From positions 186,001-250,000 of the forward strand of contig NADL03000688.1 of NCBI GenBank assembly GCA_002205965.3: a stretch of 64,000 bases of DNA, written 5' to 3'. The DNA is from Kappaphycus alvarezii. Taxonomy: Eukaryota; Rhodophyta; Florideophyceae; Gigartinales; Solieriaceae. The translations under genes were made by a program, and so were the position numbers. A model generated the notes under the pieces. It saw only the letters and a list, made by a program, of their open reading frames with translations. It had not been told where the DNA came from and ran no database searches. Shown piece by piece: positions 42,313 to 51,700 of this stretch. Positions within the stretch are counted from its first letter, which is position 1. Each line of letters begins with the position of its first letter.

Positions 42313-43032
42313 TATAGTGCAATAGCACTACCTGTAATTAGAATGGCTCTAATAGCCAAAAGTTTGAATCAATAATTGATCATAGAGTTAGTGGCCCGTG
42401 CCACATTGCAACTGTATTGTTTGTTTACAATGGCCCACCTGGGCATAGGTAGTGACCCATTGGCTTGCCAGGGGCAGTATCTGGCCCTGATAATTATTTT
42501 GGCTAACCAGATAACTAGTGGGCACATGTCCTAACTTCTAACCTTGCTGACTAGCTGAATTCTAAATTAGTACTTATTTTAACTTGGGGTTGCAACCCAC
42601 TTCAGTAAAGGCACCGAAGGTACCAAAGACTTTACTGGTTTTAGATTTGGCTCTAGTTGTTGCTCCTGCAACTCGCGTTCCCTTCCCATGAAGCGCCGCG
42701 ACTGCAGCTATAGTAGCTACTATCCCTTTCGGCCCCCGTCTGCCAGCTTGGCTTGTCAGCCTTTTTCGTTCTTATGAGTGCCCTTTTTCTCCTTTTTGTC
42801 CTAGTGAGAGGACGGGTATCTCACAACACCCTCGGTTTTTCCCCTTTGTTGCGCTCCTTCTGCACTCTCGTGAATCCCTTTGCCCTTTCTTTCTTGCGCA
42901 TTTGCGCGGGGTTCCCCTTTCTCGATGTGAGAACCTCTTTTCGACTCTAATAGTCAGGTTGCCTACGATACTTTTTGGATCTTCTTTCCGGTTCGCTTCT
43001 CGAACACACCCCTTTGTGCCTATTGCACTACA
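42313..43032 (+). repeat. 3' LTR of element B
   Basis: Matches 21191-21916 over its whole length. The first two bases read TA instead of TG. It ends CACTACA and is followed by the CCAAT duplication at 43033-43037. Confidence 0.92.
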
Positions 43033-43037
43033 CCAAT

Positions 43038-44700
43038 CCCCTTCCTTACTGGACTTCAGACGGCTAGAAACCACTTATTCGACATTCGCCTTCGTAAAGG
43101 CTACTTTAGCCACCTCAAAATCAACAAATGGAACACTATTCATTCCATGGTCGTCAAATCACACGTCTGGCTAAACTTTGAACCATGAAATGCCGACACA
43201 GATCCCAAATTTGACTGGGAATCACTCATCAAGAATGCCTTCACCTTCTTCTATTCCGATACGAACATCTGTTACCCCATCTTCGTCCCCGCTCAGATCG
43301 AGGATCAGATATCCCTCAGTACTTCCGTCGTCAATCCAAAGTCTACGCACATTGTTCCGCCCTGGGAACGTGATAATTGGAAATCCAAGCTGAATGGAAA
43401 GAACATTGAACACCTACACAATGAACTACGCCACCCAGCCAGTACTTCCCTCATTGAGCTCTTTCGCCTGCAACGTGAAGGCCGCCGAATACCCAAGGCC
43501 CTTAAGGAACATATCGAATCGCAATAGAAGCTTTGCCACCCCTGCTCTAAATTCCTTGAAATGCCGCGCAAGCCGAAGATCGCCATACAACCGCCCTCCA
43601 CACCCAACATTGCCGTCTCCCTCGACTTCATATTGCAGGAAATCCGTGGTTCAAAGTGCAACATCTTGGTTATGCTAGATGCCGGAGATATGCAACTCTG
43701 CCTGGCTAACCTAAAAGACGATACAGCTTGGACCGCTTTCAATGCATACTTGTCCAGCTGGATATCGATTTTCGATGCCCCAATCTACACGATCGTCGGT
43801 AGAGGAACCAAAATTGCCAACAAGTACATGGAAGATAAACTCCGTCACTTGGACTCCCAGCTGTGTCCAATACCAACCGAAGCTTCATGGTCCATTGGAA
43901 ACAATGAAAGATAGGCTATCAGTAAGGTTATCGGTGATCCCAAGTTCGACTGCGGTGGCAACCAGGAAAGACTACTTGGAGAGATCGAAATGGTTTGGAA
44001 CTTTACCCAGCATTCCAATCGTACTCTTCCCCACTTCAACCGCTTTGGTGTAATGCCTCGAGTCCTCGGTGAACTAAAGAAGGCCTCTACTATCTAAGAA
44101 CGGATAGCCCTCATGGAACTTGCTGGAACGGAGACTGATTGCCTCAGAGCTGAATCAGTAATCAACAATGCCCTCAACTCCTCTCGCCGTCACTTCATCA
44201 AGCTTTCCTTATTCAATATCGGTGAACATGTCTGTTTCTACCGTTGCAACTTCGACTAGCGTCAAGGAATTGTGGAAAGTATCGATAGACCGACCGTATT
44301 CGTCTCCGCTCTCAACAAACTATATCCAACTCATGAGACTAGAGTTCGCCACCATTTTGGAGATCTATCCATTCCCCCGGAGATACGCGTAGAAGACTCC
44401 GACGATCTCGAACTACTTGACACAACAACAAAAGATGCACGTCAAGCGGCGAGTAACAAAGAGTACGGGCAAGCCTATCATCAATACAACCCCGTCACAA
44501 CATCACAAATTCAGCATGCCTTGTTCATTTCCTCCAGTACAGTTCCCCCTCACCAATCCTTAAACAGAACTGACGATGAAATCATCAAGCTAGAAGTGGA
44601 ACCTGCAGATACCGGAATAGTGGACTCAGACAGCATTCGATTTATCAACCAAGAAGTCTCGCACGGTACGTACACTTCACTGAACAAGCGGTCGCATTGA
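43038..44700 (+). pseudogene. Element A integrase
   Basis: After element B, one frame runs from about 43201 to 44700 with in-frame stops near 43528, 43912, 44095 and 44258. LHNELRHPASTSLIELFRLQ and KLCHPCSKF form the His-His-Cys-Cys zinc-binding region. LVMLDAGDMQLCLANLKDDT follows with the first catalytic Asp, then IVGRGTKIANKYMEDKL, where the second Asp of the usual D-x-G motif appears changed to Arg, and FTQHSNRTLPHFNRFGVMPR in the C-terminal part of the core. The tail reaches SIPPEIRVEDSDDLELLD. Pattern is copia-like but divergent. Confidence 0.65.
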
Positions 44701-45735
44701 CATCTGCAGAACCTATCAAGTACATCGGCAAAATACCTCCGGATCAACAGGAAGCATTCAGCAAGGCCAAGAACGAAGAAGTCAAGTTTTTGTTGCATGA
44801 GAATGCTGTAGTCCCCATACCCACCGTTGAAGTGCAGAAATTCTGCGAGATTAACCCAATGAAAAGGGATACTGACGAAAAAGAGATGTCCCAATTCAGA
44901 TCCGCCAATCCGTTTTCGTGCCCGCTTGGTTAGCGCTTCACATCTCACGAAGCTTCGTCATTCACTCAGTGGGAATACCCCGACCGTCGCTCTCAGCATG
45001 CTGCGATGTCTCATGTCTATCGCACCGACGTAGGATACAAAATTGCGCAAGGACAATGACAAGCTTCTCATCAATGTCCGAGATGTAACCAAAGCTTATC
45101 TACGAAGCACGAAGACCAGGAGGCTGGTATGATATCGACCGCAGCATGAGTTCTTCAAGATTTACTCGGACAAAACCAACTATGTTTGGAAAGCACTAGT
45201 CCAAGTATATGGTGAAGTAGAAGCTGGAAAGTGCTAGAACAAAACGGTCGTCCCTTGGCTTTGCTAAAACGCATTGGATTACAAGCAATTCATGTACGAC
45301 CCACCACTCTCGTATAGTCCGTCGAAACATGCCGCTACTGCATTGTGTACTGATGATACGATTACCGCCATTCGAGAATCCAAAGCAGATGTAGAACTGA
45401 AGATCACTACTCGGTTCAAGTGTTGAGAATCCCAGCTCCCACCAGTTGACTTCAAGGGTGTTGACATTTCGCGAAGAGACGGTAACGTTATACTATCCCA
45501 GATGGCATTACTCAGCAAAGTCGAGGTAACCAACGACGAAGCGGGTTTTACAAAGCCAGAAATCTAACGCGAGATGGCGCTAGACGAAATATCGCAACTA
45601 CGATCCGTCGCCCGGAAACTTGCCTGGATTGCTACAGGAACATCGACTCTCTCATCATTTCACGCAAATGTCGCGCTCAAACGCAATCGCGAAACCGAAG
45701 CACCCAATGTCCACCTTCTCGTCGACACTCGAAAA
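44690..45735 (+). pseudogene. Element A reverse transcriptase
   Basis: EPIKYIGKIPPDQQEAFSKA begins the RT lead-in. After a shift near 44930 the frame reads RFRARLVSASHLTKLRHSLS, INVRDVTKAYLRSTKTRRLV (motif A: D-x-x-x-AYL), WKALVQVYGEVEAGKCWN (the YGxxEA motif) and ATALCTDDTITAI, where copia has YVDD. It ends near LRSVARKLAWIATGTSTLSS, the copia L-x-W-x-A-x-x-T signature before RNase H. Several stops are present. Part of this sequence (44895-45205) is duplicated in inverted orientation at 45745-46050. Confidence 0.7.
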
Positions 45736-45744
45736 GGCCTCCTG

Positions 45745-46050
45745 GAAACAAACATGCTTGGTTTTGTCCGAGTAAATCTTGAAGAACTCATGCTGAGGTC
45801 GATATCATACCACCTTCCTGGTCTACGTGCTTCGTAGATAAGCTTTGGTTACATCTCGGACATTGATGAGAAGCTTGTCATTGTCCTTGCGCAATTTTGT
45901 ATCCTACGTCGGTGCGATAGACATGAGACATCGCAGCATGCTGAGAGCGACGGTCGGGGTATTCCCATTGAGTGAATGATGAAGCTTCGTGAGATGTTAA
46001 GCGCTAACCAAGCGGGCACGAAAACGGATTGGCGGATCTAAATTGGTTAA
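45745..46050 (-). repeat. Inverted partial copy of element A's own RT
   Basis: About 305 bp reading on the minus strand as the RT segment at 44895-45205. It sits exactly between the RT tail (EAPNVHLLVDTRKG, to about 45740) and RNase H (from about 46090). The two arms are separated by about 540 bp and differ by few bases. The original is the plus-strand arm because it is continuous with flanking RT motifs. Confidence 0.8.
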
Positions 46051-46089
46051 AAATGTCGCACCTGACATATGTCCCCCTTAATGGTCCAT

Positions 46090-46540
46090 AATTCACATCC
46101 GCGTCTACTCAGATGGTTCTTTCAAGAACTTGGTGACAAAAAAGTCACAGATCGGATTCGTGATAGGTCTTTCAGACAAGAACGAAACCTTCAACTTGAT
46201 ACACTGGCGCAATTCCCGAGCACTGCGACGCGCGCAATGGACTGAGCAGTCTGAAATGATTGCACTCGATGCAAATCTTCGTTGTATCGAAAATCTTCGC
46301 GTGATCGTGTTTCAGCTGCTCAAACGCGAGGTACCCATCGTGGTCTAAATAGACAACCAAACAATATGGTACAATATGATGAACGAAAATTTATCCTAAA
46401 TCCCTGTGATTGAATACAGATGCCGAGAACCAGTCACTGATGGAATAATTGCATCAATATGTCTCATCCCTGGTAAAATCAATCCGGCCGACGCAATGAC
46501 CAAAGCGATGCCCAATCACTCACTTGACAAAGCCATCGGG
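46090..46540 (+). pseudogene. Element A RNase H
   Basis: VYSDGSFKNL, then SQIGFVIGLSDKNETFNLIH, WRNSRALRRAQWTEQSEMIA and a later CLIPGKINPADAMTKAMPN: the copia RNase H with acidic residues at SDG, E in SEM and the final AD. A TAA at 46346-46348 interrupts it. It removes RNA during reverse transcription in intact elements. Confidence 0.75.
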
Positions 46541-47225
46541 AGCCACAAATGTGAGTTTTCATGCTGAAAGATTCCATGTATCGCGATGTGTCCTGGATCC
46601 CGACCGCTACGGTCCCCATGCCCAAGCAAGATCAATTCCCGAAACATCGAGATCCGGTCCAGAGGTTATCTTCAATTTCGAACTAACTTCTACCTACCTG
46701 CGCGTTATTAAGCTCAAACACCTCCACCATCCTTTCCCGAGTGTGCCCACGAACCAAGGCACATACGCAATACATCGCTTCCGAATCCTCCGAGTCGAGA
46801 ATGACTTCAACGAGATCGACTCTGAATTCATGACCTCCGATCATCTTCGAGGCGCGACACAACATCCGATTCTTCACCAGTTTTCCGTTTGTACCATTCC
46901 CCATCAGCACGGACTCGATAGACCATGGTTGCTCTGTCCCACTGCCTTTCGAACCCGCCATCTGGTTTTAAAAGTCCAGCGGCTCCCAAGGGGTAGACTA
47001 CAGTACTGATCCACCTTCCGACTTTGCGCCCAACGTAATCCCCAGCAAGAGAGCTGTGGTCTACCGGTACGATCGCATACTGGAAAAGAACCAATCTTGT
47101 GGGCGACAATTTCTTCGAATCGCACAATAAGACTGGCAAAGAACTTTGAAGGAGACCTTCACGTTGAGGCTTGAAGCGATCGGTGCCCGGAGCGGTAGAG
47201 CAGTCACGATTCGCGCTCTTAACAC
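46540..47225. other. Element A 3' region, no clear gene
   Basis: A plus-strand frame (46524-47009) and a minus-strand frame (46961-46683, MAGSKGSGTEQPWSIESVLM) are both open, and neither is recognisable. The minus-strand one has a more ordinary protein composition, so a small antisense ORF is possible. Confidence 0.3.
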
Positions 47226-47243
47226 AAGAAAAAGAGGGGTGAA
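47226..47243 (+). other. Polypurine tract of element A
   Basis: AAGAAAAAGAGGGGTGAA immediately precedes the 3' LTR, as required for plus-strand priming. Confidence 0.7.
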
Positions 47244-47385
47244 TGTTAGAAGTAGTAGACTAATGTATAGTCAATGTAATGTAGAACAATCCAGAAACCC
47301 AACTCTACTTCTACATTACGGAGACCACACCGATGATACCCCTTCCCTCGATAACCATCATCACCACTAAACCCTGTATCGTAAA
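47244..47385 (+). repeat. 3' LTR of element A
   Basis: Copy of 18875-19015, beginning TGTTAGAAGTAGTAGA. The last bases read AA in place of CA. Followed by TCAAG (47386-47390). Confidence 0.85.
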
Positions 47386-47390
47386 TCAAG

Positions 47391-48680
47391 GATAGCAAGC
47401 GTACCGGGCCCCGTCCCCCGCCATTCTAGGACATATCGGACTTCCCAGTCCCCACCATGCACTCTGGTCAGTCTTCGGGTTCCCCGCCGGTGGTGACCAA
47501 GCGCCGTTGCCCGGAGACCGACACAAACCCCGAGGCGGAAGGTGACCGACTGGACACCCTTGTGACACGTTCTCCATCGAAGGCCCCGGTGCAGGTGGCG
47601 GCCCTCGGTCCGCTCCCCGGCGCCCTTGTGCTGTCTCCGGTACCGCTTGCGACTCCGCGTCCACTGATGCAAGCCGTGGACAGTGCCGCCCCCGAGATGT
47701 CGGCATAAGCTCCAAAATTTTCCCGGTCATCCCCCCTGCATCTTCAACACACCCTCCAGCTGAGTGGATGTCCATGAACGGCCTCAAAAATGGATCTCTC
47801 CCTCCCGTTAACCCTGACAACCTCTCACGCCTCGCGGAGGCACTGTGCGCTGACACCCGCTATGGAAAGGCTATGCGCTCCCTCCATGATTACCCGCTGG
47901 CTGATGTCAATGACCCCGGCACAATCGCACAACTGCGTGACCCTTATCCTGCTCAAGCTCAGCCGATCGTTCCACTTCCACTTCACCGTCTCCCTCCACC
48001 CCGTGCATTACAGAGGCTGCCGTTACACGGACTGCCCGCAGCATCCCACGTAATACTGCCGCGGGGCCGTAACGTACACCCCCTCGATAGTTCCATCTGC
48101 TGGCCACGACCTCCATCAGCCGCGAGAGTGGTGTCACGGGCATCAGTATCCTGACGAAACTCGTCACAAGCATAGCCAGTGGGGAGCTCCCGGTCGACAC
48201 CCTACCCCCGCTCTCCGCTGCCACCCTGCTACCCATCCAGCCGAAGCCTGGAAAGATATAGCCAATCGCAGTGGGTTCCGTCCTCCGGCGCCTAGTCACA
48301 AAGACCCTGCTCCTTCGGAGATTGAAGCCTCCCGTGATTTCTTAGCCCCTTTACAGACGGCTAACGACATCAAGGCAGGCATCGTTGACATCGTTCACGA
48401 TACCCGAATTAAGCTCGATACCCGAATTAAGCTCAAAAAGGTCATCTCCCACCCCGCACGTCGCCGCAGTCCTCATTTGATGCACATAATACCTTCAATT
48501 GTGTTGATCGGAAATTGATCTTAGAACTACTACCGACACGTGCCCAAACACTCATTCGCTTCGTGAACATGCTGTATGGTCGCACGCAACCGCCCTTGCT
48601 CATCTCAAACCGCGAACGTACTGCTCTTGCTGGCGCCCAGGGCATGCATCAAGGTGACCCGGCTGACATTGTAGTTTAAT
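47391..48680 (+). pseudogene. Non-LTR (LINE-type) reverse transcriptase relic
   Basis: A Pro/Ser-rich lead-in (47391-47760) is followed by shifting frames: VTGISILTKLVTSIASGELP, then LLPIQPKPGKI, a stop, and PIAVGSVLRRLVTK near 48262-48303. This is the L-x-x-I-x-K-P-G...RPIAVG-x-x-x-RR motif of non-LTR reverse transcriptases. Then come DAHNTFNCVDRKLILELLP (motif A: D-x-x-N-AFN), FVNMLYGRTQPPLL and GAQGMHQGDPADIV (motif QGDP). It ends before YADD. Multiple shifts and stops. The N-terminal end probably lies at 18710 on the other side of element A. Confidence 0.6.
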
Positions 48681-48684
48681 TAAA

Positions 48685-49860
48685 TTTCATGCTGGTACCA
48701 CCTAAACTGACGAGACAAGCGTGCGCGGCGTCGCTCTCGAGATATTTCAAGGACTCTTTTGCGCTTAGTCACTGTAGCTTCGGCAATGCTTTGAATCCTA
48801 TTGGTATCTGAAAAATGTTTGGCAATCAGACTCTGGTAGCGGCGCCTACTTAATGACCAAATTTTTAAGCGCCAGACCAAGCTTGAAAAAAGGGTCGTAA
48901 AGTGCCTCTGACCAGCCCCACATATGCGATAACAACACCCAACACCCACATAGCCTTCCAAAGTAGTTCTCAACGATTACGCGATCGCTTGCAACCTGTC
49001 TAATGTAGAGTTACTCATTTACAGTCAAAAATTCACGAGGATGCTTTTGGGGGGGATTATTGCTCTCAAAAATTCTAGAGAGCCTTGGTTTCCCTTGTCA
49101 AATATTATTCCCCATCAGTTACCATACCTGTCGCAGTGAAGAACATTGTCCTAAATTGAGACCTCACCTCGGCGCTTCGCCAACTCCGACAGATGCCATT
49201 CTTTCTGGCGCTGCAAAAATTCCAGGTCCGAAACGGTCCGAAACTGATCCAGGGCAGTGACCACTAGCGCCAACGCAAATACCATTCGGTAAGACCGGAA
49301 AATCCACCTAGTAGCCATACAGCTTATGCTCTCCGCTGTAATACTTCTTTACCTGTTCAGTATTCCCACTTGGATGAAACGACTGCTGAAAGTGACATCC
49401 GTAGCATAGCGAGCCTCCAAAAGGTTTTGAACAGCTGCTGAAACTCTTGAAGCTAGTTAATCGTGAAAAACGCGCCAATATCCATAAAAAAGTACCGATA
49501 AAAGTACTCTGAAATATTGAACAAGAACTTCGTCACCAGACGCTCCAATGTTGGCGCTTTCATTCCAAATACTTTGGCCAAAACTTTCCACTGGCCTCCG
49601 TGCTCCATCACGGGGAGAAAAATGAGAAGAGCATCTTTTCCGGTGATATTAGCTCTCTGCCCCCTTTCTACACTGTACGTGCGCCTGACGAGCTCGTCCA
49701 GATCAGACCATAGTGACTCGAACGTATCTGGGGAAAAATTAATCATCCCCGCAATACAATCAGCCCCGCCTTCGTTGTAAAATCGGTCAAAAATTGGGCA
49801 AGGAGAATCATCGTCATCGTCATCTAATTCCGCGTTTCGTGTGCAGCTGTATTGCTGGAT
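48685..49860 (-). pseudogene. PIF/Harbinger-like DDE transposase relic
   Basis: N-terminal part: CPIFDRFYNEGGADCIAGMI, NFSPDTFESLWSDLDELV, GKDALLIFLPVMEHGGQWKV, LAKVFGMKAPTLERLVTKF, the helix-turn-helix lead-in of DDE_Tnp_4-type transposases. After a decayed middle, WGIIFDKGNQGSLEFLRAII (the D-K-G-x-QG motif with the second catalytic Asp) and a C-terminal KIWSLSRRRYQSLI with a basic tail follow in order to 48685. Such enzymes cut and paste DNA elements. Stops and shifts make it inactive; terminal repeats were not found. Confidence 0.65.
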
Positions 49861-50305
49861 ATAATTTAACTCGCTATTGCAGCATCTTGTAGGAGCTACA
49901 GGGAAGGGGAGGCTTGTGCAGGGGTAATATTGTGGGTGGGGACATGTTCTTCCTCAGATTGGTCGAATGGCGGGATGGTTGGGGATTCTGGGGAGGCGAG
50001 CGCTATTGCTGTGTGTGTGATGGATCAAAGGACCGGTGTACAACGAATCTCAAAGAGTGTTGTCAGTCATCGGCATTAAAATGTGGTTTTCGAAACGGGA
50101 GGCGGGCTTGTTGCGCGGTGAACCTTCAGGGATCTATCTAGGGCTGTTTAGTGTGTTATTTCTGGTTACTGTTGTATCACAGAACTGCATGCACTCAATT
50201 GCATATTTCGTGAATAAATTTTGAAGTGACCCCGCGCGCTGGAAATTCACAAAAAATTTGAGCGATTAATGTATTCTCCCCTTATTATCTGATATGTGTA
50301 GTTTG
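49861..50305. other. Short interval without a recognisable gene
   Basis: Between the transposase relic and element D I see only short frames without motifs. Confidence 0.4.
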
Positions 50306-50695
50306 TGTGTAAGACTTGCAGCATGCTTTGTTGTTTGAAACGTGATTACATCCGGTTGTAATAATTCTGCTGTTACAGCTGTAATCAATTTTAGCTGGAA
50401 GACAGCTCATCATTCCAGCTGTAGGCATGCACTCTTGGATGCTGTTAATGCTCTCCACTCGTTGCGTACTAGTTGTTGATCTGTGACAGATCAGATAGAT
50501 AGAGCATGAGATAATGATGATAGTTTGCTATCTTAAGAATGTTAGAATGCCTTGAGGATCAGAAGAGATGGGTGGTACATCTCCGTCAGTCAAAAGTCAC
50601 TCGAAGTTATCCTCTTTTCCTGATACTGTTCTGTTAAGTCCTTGTTTCACCTACCAGTGTTCAGCCTTTGCTGACTGGTTTGAGCCTTTATTTAG
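50306..50695 (+). repeat. 5' LTR of element D
   Basis: Begins TGTGTAAGACTTGCAG and ends CTTTATTTAG, matched by 55051-55440. It lacks the usual terminal CA. Confidence 0.9.
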
Positions 50696-50710
50696 TTATG
50701 GGCCCAGCAG
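50695..50710 (+). other. Half-tRNA primer-binding site of element D (initiator Met anticodon arm)
   Basis: GTTATGGGCCCAGCAG is complementary to the conserved anticodon stem-loop of eukaryotic initiator tRNA-Met (GCUGGGCCCAUAAC), not to a tRNA 3' end. Drosophila copia is known to be primed by a 5' half of this tRNA. The ATG at 50698-50700 that starts Gag lies inside the site. Confidence 0.8.
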
Positions 50711-51700
50711 ATCTTCCAAGTCGTCCCAAGTTCTCATGGGATGTAAAAAATGCACCGTGGACAGATGGTAAAGGGGTACATGAAGGTTTTTATGAAGCCG
50801 TGAAGTATGGAAGGATTTCCATGATATGTTGCATGACTCCAACAGCAACAAGATACTGGTTAATCTTCAAGGGATTGTTTTGCAGTCACAATGTTTTGGA
50901 CGCGCTGCTGATCTCTGTAAGAAGGTTGAGACAAGTGTTATTCGATCAGAGAACGGTGCTTTGGCGATTGCAAAAGCAATCCATAGGCGTGATCCGCTTT
51001 CTATTGTGACTAGCACGTTTTCCAAATTTTCAGCCTTGCTCAATACGATGCGAGGAGACAATGAAAACTCTAAAGAATTTCGAGTCGCGTTTCGATGCAG
51101 CCGTGAGTGGCTACAACTCTGCTGCTCCATCTGCTCGGTTACCTGAGTCGTTGGTAGCCTTCATTTTGGTGGGAAATGCGAAGCTCAATGACAGTCAGAG
51201 AGTGTCTATTTTATCTGCTGCTGCACCTAAGGCATCTGATGGAACCGGTGTAAATGTGCAGAATGAATCACTTGATTCAAGTCAAATTCTATCCCAAATT
51301 AAGTACGCGGATGTGGCATCTATCATTCGATCGCTTGACAAACCTTTGAGTAGTACCAGTATATCGCAGTCCGCGCTGAATGCCAATGCTATCTCACTTG
51401 GTGGTAAGCAAGGCAAGAATGGATCGAGGACTGAACGTTCAAAACTTGATGAAATTAAGGCCAGGTCTCGTTGCTACCGTTGTAAGAAGATGGGGCATTG
51501 GAAAAATGACCCTGAGTGTGAAGGAAAACCTCCGCGTGGCGATGCAAATAAAAGTAAAGACGATAGGAAGGTATCTGCGATGCCAACTTCTGGTCAGGAC
51601 CCTCCACGGAAACAATGCAATACAGGCACGGTCAGTTTTCATATGGCTCAGCTCAACGATGATGATGTTTATGATACACCAGGGCCATTAGTTGATGACG
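50698..51700 (+). pseudogene. Element D Gag, two compensating frameshifts
   Basis: ATG 50698 starts MGPADLPSRPKFSWDVKNAP in frame 1. Near 50810-50826 the sequence continues in frame 3 (MLHDSNSNKILVNLQ, then AIHRRDPLSIVTSTFSKF), and near 51061-51090 it returns to frame 1 (FESRFDAAVSGYNSAAPSAR). The knuckle CYRCKKMGHWKNDPEC near 51472-51520 has Cys-x2-Cys-x4-His-x5-Cys, one residue longer than the usual CCHC. Two small opposite indels explain the pattern. Gag assembles the particle and binds RNA. Confidence 0.8.

Larger units (their letters stand above)
21191..43032 (+). mobile_element. Element B: Ty3/gypsy chromovirus, split by element C
   Basis: LTRs 21191-21916 and 42313-43032, primer site, Gag, protease, reverse transcriptase, RNase H, integrase, GPY motif and chromodomain lie in gypsy order on the plus strand. 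CCAAT is duplicated at 21186-21190 and 43033-43037. Without C and its duplication it is about 14.36 kb, long for a gypsy element. About 5.8 kb downstream of the chromodomain holds only a long antisense ORF and abundant tiny hairpins. Catalytic residues and frames are broken throughout. Insertion into A makes it younger than A. Confidence 0.88.
18875..47385 (+). mobile_element. Element A: Ty1/copia retrotransposon, split by element B
   Basis: Two LTRs of about 141 bp (18875-19015 and 47244-47385) flank Gag, protease, integrase, reverse transcriptase and RNase H in copia order. A primer site follows the 5' LTR, a purine tract (47226-47243) precedes the 3' LTR, and TCAAG is duplicated outside. 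The 28.5-kb span shrinks to about 6.66 kb once B and its target duplication are removed, a normal copia size. The LTRs differ at roughly 20 positions, so A is old and clearly inactive. Confidence 0.85.

Noticed and set aside
47457..48154. Independent host gene(s) between elements A and D
   Set aside because: The plus-strand frames lead directly into RT motifs (IAVG..RR, motif A, QGDP), so they are better read as the lead-in of a non-LTR element.
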